Below are positions 49,049-50,851 of a DNA stretch of 50,851 bases, piece by piece. The stretch is from IMG/VR virus record IMGVR_UViG_3300004770_000019, positions 1 through 50,851 of that record. One strand, written 5' to 3'. Origin of the DNA: a virus. The notes under the pieces are model-generated. The model searched no databases. It saw only the letters and a list, made by a program, of their open reading frames with translations, and was not told the DNA's origin. How positions within the stretch are numbered: the stretch's first letter is position 1; every line of letters begins with the position of its first letter. The position numbers were made by a program, and so were the translations under genes.

Positions 49049-50851
49049 ATGAAAAGAATATTAATATCTTTAATATGTTTATTTTGGGCTTACTGCATTA
49101 ACGCCCAATTAGTACCCGCAGGTTTACCTAGCCCTTCAAGTAATGGCTTTGCTAAATACGGGTATCTGAAAACAGATAGTGCGGGGATAGCGGCACTTAG
49201 AGATACATCGTGGACACCAAAGTATTTTGGAAGTTGGATTTATTGGCAAAACCCCGCAAGTGATTCATCATTTTGGGTATTTAATGGCAAGACAGTAGGA
49301 AAGAAGTGGGATAAGGTTGTAATGGTTTCGCAAGGTAATATCAATGGTTATTTAAAAATAACAGATACGGCAGCAATGCTAACAGGTTATTTAAGAAACG
49401 CTACAATAGGTTTTACGGTACAACCTTATAATGCAGCTACAACTTTATTGGGCAATACTACAACAGGAACAGGCTCTACAATAGTTTTAAGTGGGTCGCC
49501 TACAATAACAACCCCTACAATAGCAGCTATTATAAATTCGGGAAATACTATTACAGTTCCATCTACGGCAGGGCTTTTGGCTTTAAGAAGTGATACAGGT
49601 CGCGTACCTTCAATATTAGTTACAGGTGGCTCATTAAATAAAGTACGAGATAGTCTAGTAGGATTGATTTCTGCGGGTGGATTTGGTACTGTATTTAGTG
49701 TGGCTACGACAAATGGAACGGGTATTATATCATCAGTAGCCAACCCTACTACAAGCCCTAATATCACAATTAAAGTTGATACCAATAGAACTGTTTCTTC
49801 AATAATAACAGGTGGTAGCTTAAATAAGGTTAGAGATAGTATCACAAGTGTTACCAATGCTGCAATTGCATTAAAGGTTAATATATCAGATACCGCAGTT
49901 ATGATGTCAGGCTATCGCAGAACATCAGTTGGTATATTGAATACTGATTTAGTTAATTCAACAATAAGCGGAACGGCTTTAGGGGGTACTTTACCAAACT
50001 TAAATTTTGGTACTTATCTACAAGCAGGGGCTACGTCTTATAATGGTACTACAGCAGTAACAATGACTACTAATGCTACTAATTCAAACTTAGCAAGTAC
50101 ATTAGTAGCTAGAGATGCCAATGGCGATTTTAGTGCAAGAAATATTACTGCAACATTGTTAGGATTAGCAAGTGAATCTACATTAGCTACTATTACAAAT
50201 GATGCTAGTTCTAATATAACAGTTTATCCTACTTGGGTAAGTGCTAATACGGGATATGTAGGTTTAGAAACATCATCAAGTAAGTTGTTTTTCAATCCTA
50301 GTACGGGGTTATTAACTTCTACAAGTTTTGCAGGTAATTTAAGTGGTAATGCAACAACAGCATCTACATTACAAACACCTAGAACTATTAATGGAGTAGC
50401 TTTTGATGGTAGTGCTAATATTAGTATTTCAGCATCAGTTTCAGGGGTTTTAAGTGCAGGTTATGGATTAACAGGAAGTGGATATAATGGTTCACTTAAC
50501 TATACTTGGACAGCAGATACAACTAAGGTAATACCTTATACAGATACATTAGCTATTTGGGGCATAGCTAGTAAGGGGTTTGTTAGAAACTATATAACAG
50601 CAACTTCTCCAATTTTCTTTAATGGTAGTACAGGTGTTATAAGTTCACAAGCAGCAACAAGTGGTCAAAATGGGTATTTAACATCTACTGATTGGTCTAT
50701 ATTTAATGGTAAACAACCACAGTTAAACGGTACAGGATTTGTTAAAGCAAGTGGAACAACAATTTCTTATGATAACTCAACATATTTAACAACTGCTGTA
50801 AGTACCGTATCAGTAACAACGGCAAATGGTATTTCAGGAACTGTTGCTACT
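49049..50851 (+). CDS. Tail fibre-like protein with N-terminal signal peptide (cut by window end)
   Basis: Open from ATG 49049 to the window end, 601 codons with no stop. The N-terminus is MKRILISLICLFWAYCINAQ, a lysine/arginine start plus hydrophobic core and an NAQ cleavage-like site, i.e. a signal peptide. After it come LVPAGLPSPSSNG, repeated serine/threonine/asparagine beta units, two copies of TGGSLNKVRDS, and ASTLQTPRTINGVAFDGSAN, the usual phage tail-fibre pattern (T-x-x-x-INGVxFDGSxNI). Near the end it shares YLTTA with the other fibre. It is likely a receptor-binding or host-surface protein. Confidence 0.75.
   Translation, partial: MKRILISLICLFWAYCINAQLVPAGLPSPSSNGFAKYGYLKTDSAGIAALRDTSWTPKYFGSWIYWQNPASDSSFWVFNGKTVGKKWDKVVMVSQGNINGYLKITDTAAMLTGYLRNATIGFTVQPYNAATTLLGNTTTGTGSTIVLSGSPTITTPTIAAIINSGNTITVPSTAGLLALRSDTGRVPSILVTGGSLNKVRDSLVGLISAGGFGTVFSVATTNGTGIISSVANPTTSPNITIKVDTNRTVSSIITGGSLNKVRDSITSVTNAAIALKVNISDTAVMMSGYRRTSVGILNTDLVNSTISGTALGGTLPNLNFGTYLQAGATSYNGTTAVTMTTNATNSNLASTLVARDANGDFSARNITATLLGLASESTLATITNDASSNITVYPTWVSANTGYVGLETSSSKLFFNPSTGLLTSTSFAGNLSGNATTASTLQTPRTINGVAFDGSANISISASVSGVLSAGYGLTGSGYNGSLNYTWTADTTKVIPYTDTLAIWGIASKGFVRNYITATSPIFFNGSTGVISSQAATSGQNGYLTSTDWSIFNGKQPQLNGTGFVKASGTTISYDNSTYLTTAVSTVSVTTANGISGTVAT

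Noticed and set aside
1-50851. A CRISPR array, IS element or integrase with attachment sites
   Set aside because: No regularly spaced identical repeats, no transposase or recombinase motifs and no terminal inverted repeats could be seen. The only repeats are those inside fibre genes.
1-50851. Reassigned stop codons, as in some crAss-like phages (TAG or TGA read as amino acids)
   Set aside because: Long genes close neatly with all three stops and start within a few bases of the next gene; no run of genes broken by TAG or TGA was seen.

Overview
The window is a stretch of a tailed double-stranded DNA phage (or prophage-like contig) whose host is most likely a member of the Bacteroidota. It is AT-rich (by eye about one third G+C) and very densely coded. 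It has no Shine-Dalgarno-like leaders, and start codons sit in A-rich sequence. Several intergenic gaps carry the Bacteroidota-type promoter signature, -33 TTTG and -7 TAnnTTTG. TAG, TGA and TAA all behave as stops. Both window edges cut genes, so this is a fragment. I see no tape-measure, sheath or tail-tube genes. I do see a P22/crAss-like portal, tail-adaptor proteins, a very large 'stabilization'-type protein and internal/ejection proteins, so the virion is probably podovirus-like and related to the crAss-like morphogenesis plan (inference). No DNA polymerase, RNA polymerase, integrase or obvious lysis gene is visible.

Layout. 1-741: small rightward genes ending in a candidate promoter-to-terminator small RNA. 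744-3870: a leftward operon of a 42-aa ORF, an 87-aa ORF, a C5-cytosine DNA methyltransferase, an HNH-like protein, a small acidic ORF, a protein with only DnaA domain IV, and two tiny membrane proteins. 3871-3980: a divergent control region with promoters facing both ways. 3981-8772: the rightward replication block (HTH protein, replisome-organizer-like protein, primase-helicase, DUF3310-like protein, SSB, small ORFs). 8807-9902: a GroES-like co-chaperonin and a larger protein that looks like two diverged GroES-like barrels. 9885-10013: a second, striking small-RNA candidate, two hairpins with perfectly complementary loops. 10017-10847: a free-standing HNH homing endonuclease.

10868-28365 holds virion genes: connector/adaptor proteins, the 1158-aa stabilization-like protein, a cupin-like virion protein, three ejection-type proteins (one with an embedded GNAT-like domain), a repetitive 1143-aa fibre, a LamG-like remnant, a glycosyltransferase, a methyltransferase and small proteins. 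28356-34342 holds a 1205-aa polyvalent-type protein with a gene nested in another frame, a likely small terminase subunit, and the large terminase.

34345-41954 is a tightly packed surface-sugar island: two GT25-like, one GT2, one GT11 (alpha-1,2-fucosyltransferase-like) and one GT47 (exostosin-like) glycosyltransferase, a GDP-mannose 3,5-epimerase-like enzyme, three FkbM-type methyltransferases (one fused to a second methyltransferase), a KOW-like small protein and an HNH gene. It sits between terminase and portal, which are usually adjacent, so sugar synthesis is wired into the late morphogenesis operon. The simplest reading is phage-encoded glycosylation of the particle or of the host envelope, comparable in composition to the capsid glycan genes of chloroviruses. 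41993-50851 is the head module (portal, scaffold-like, major capsid, further head/neck proteins) and a second fibre with an N-terminal signal peptide, cut by the window end.

All functions are assigned by reading motifs by eye; no database search was possible.
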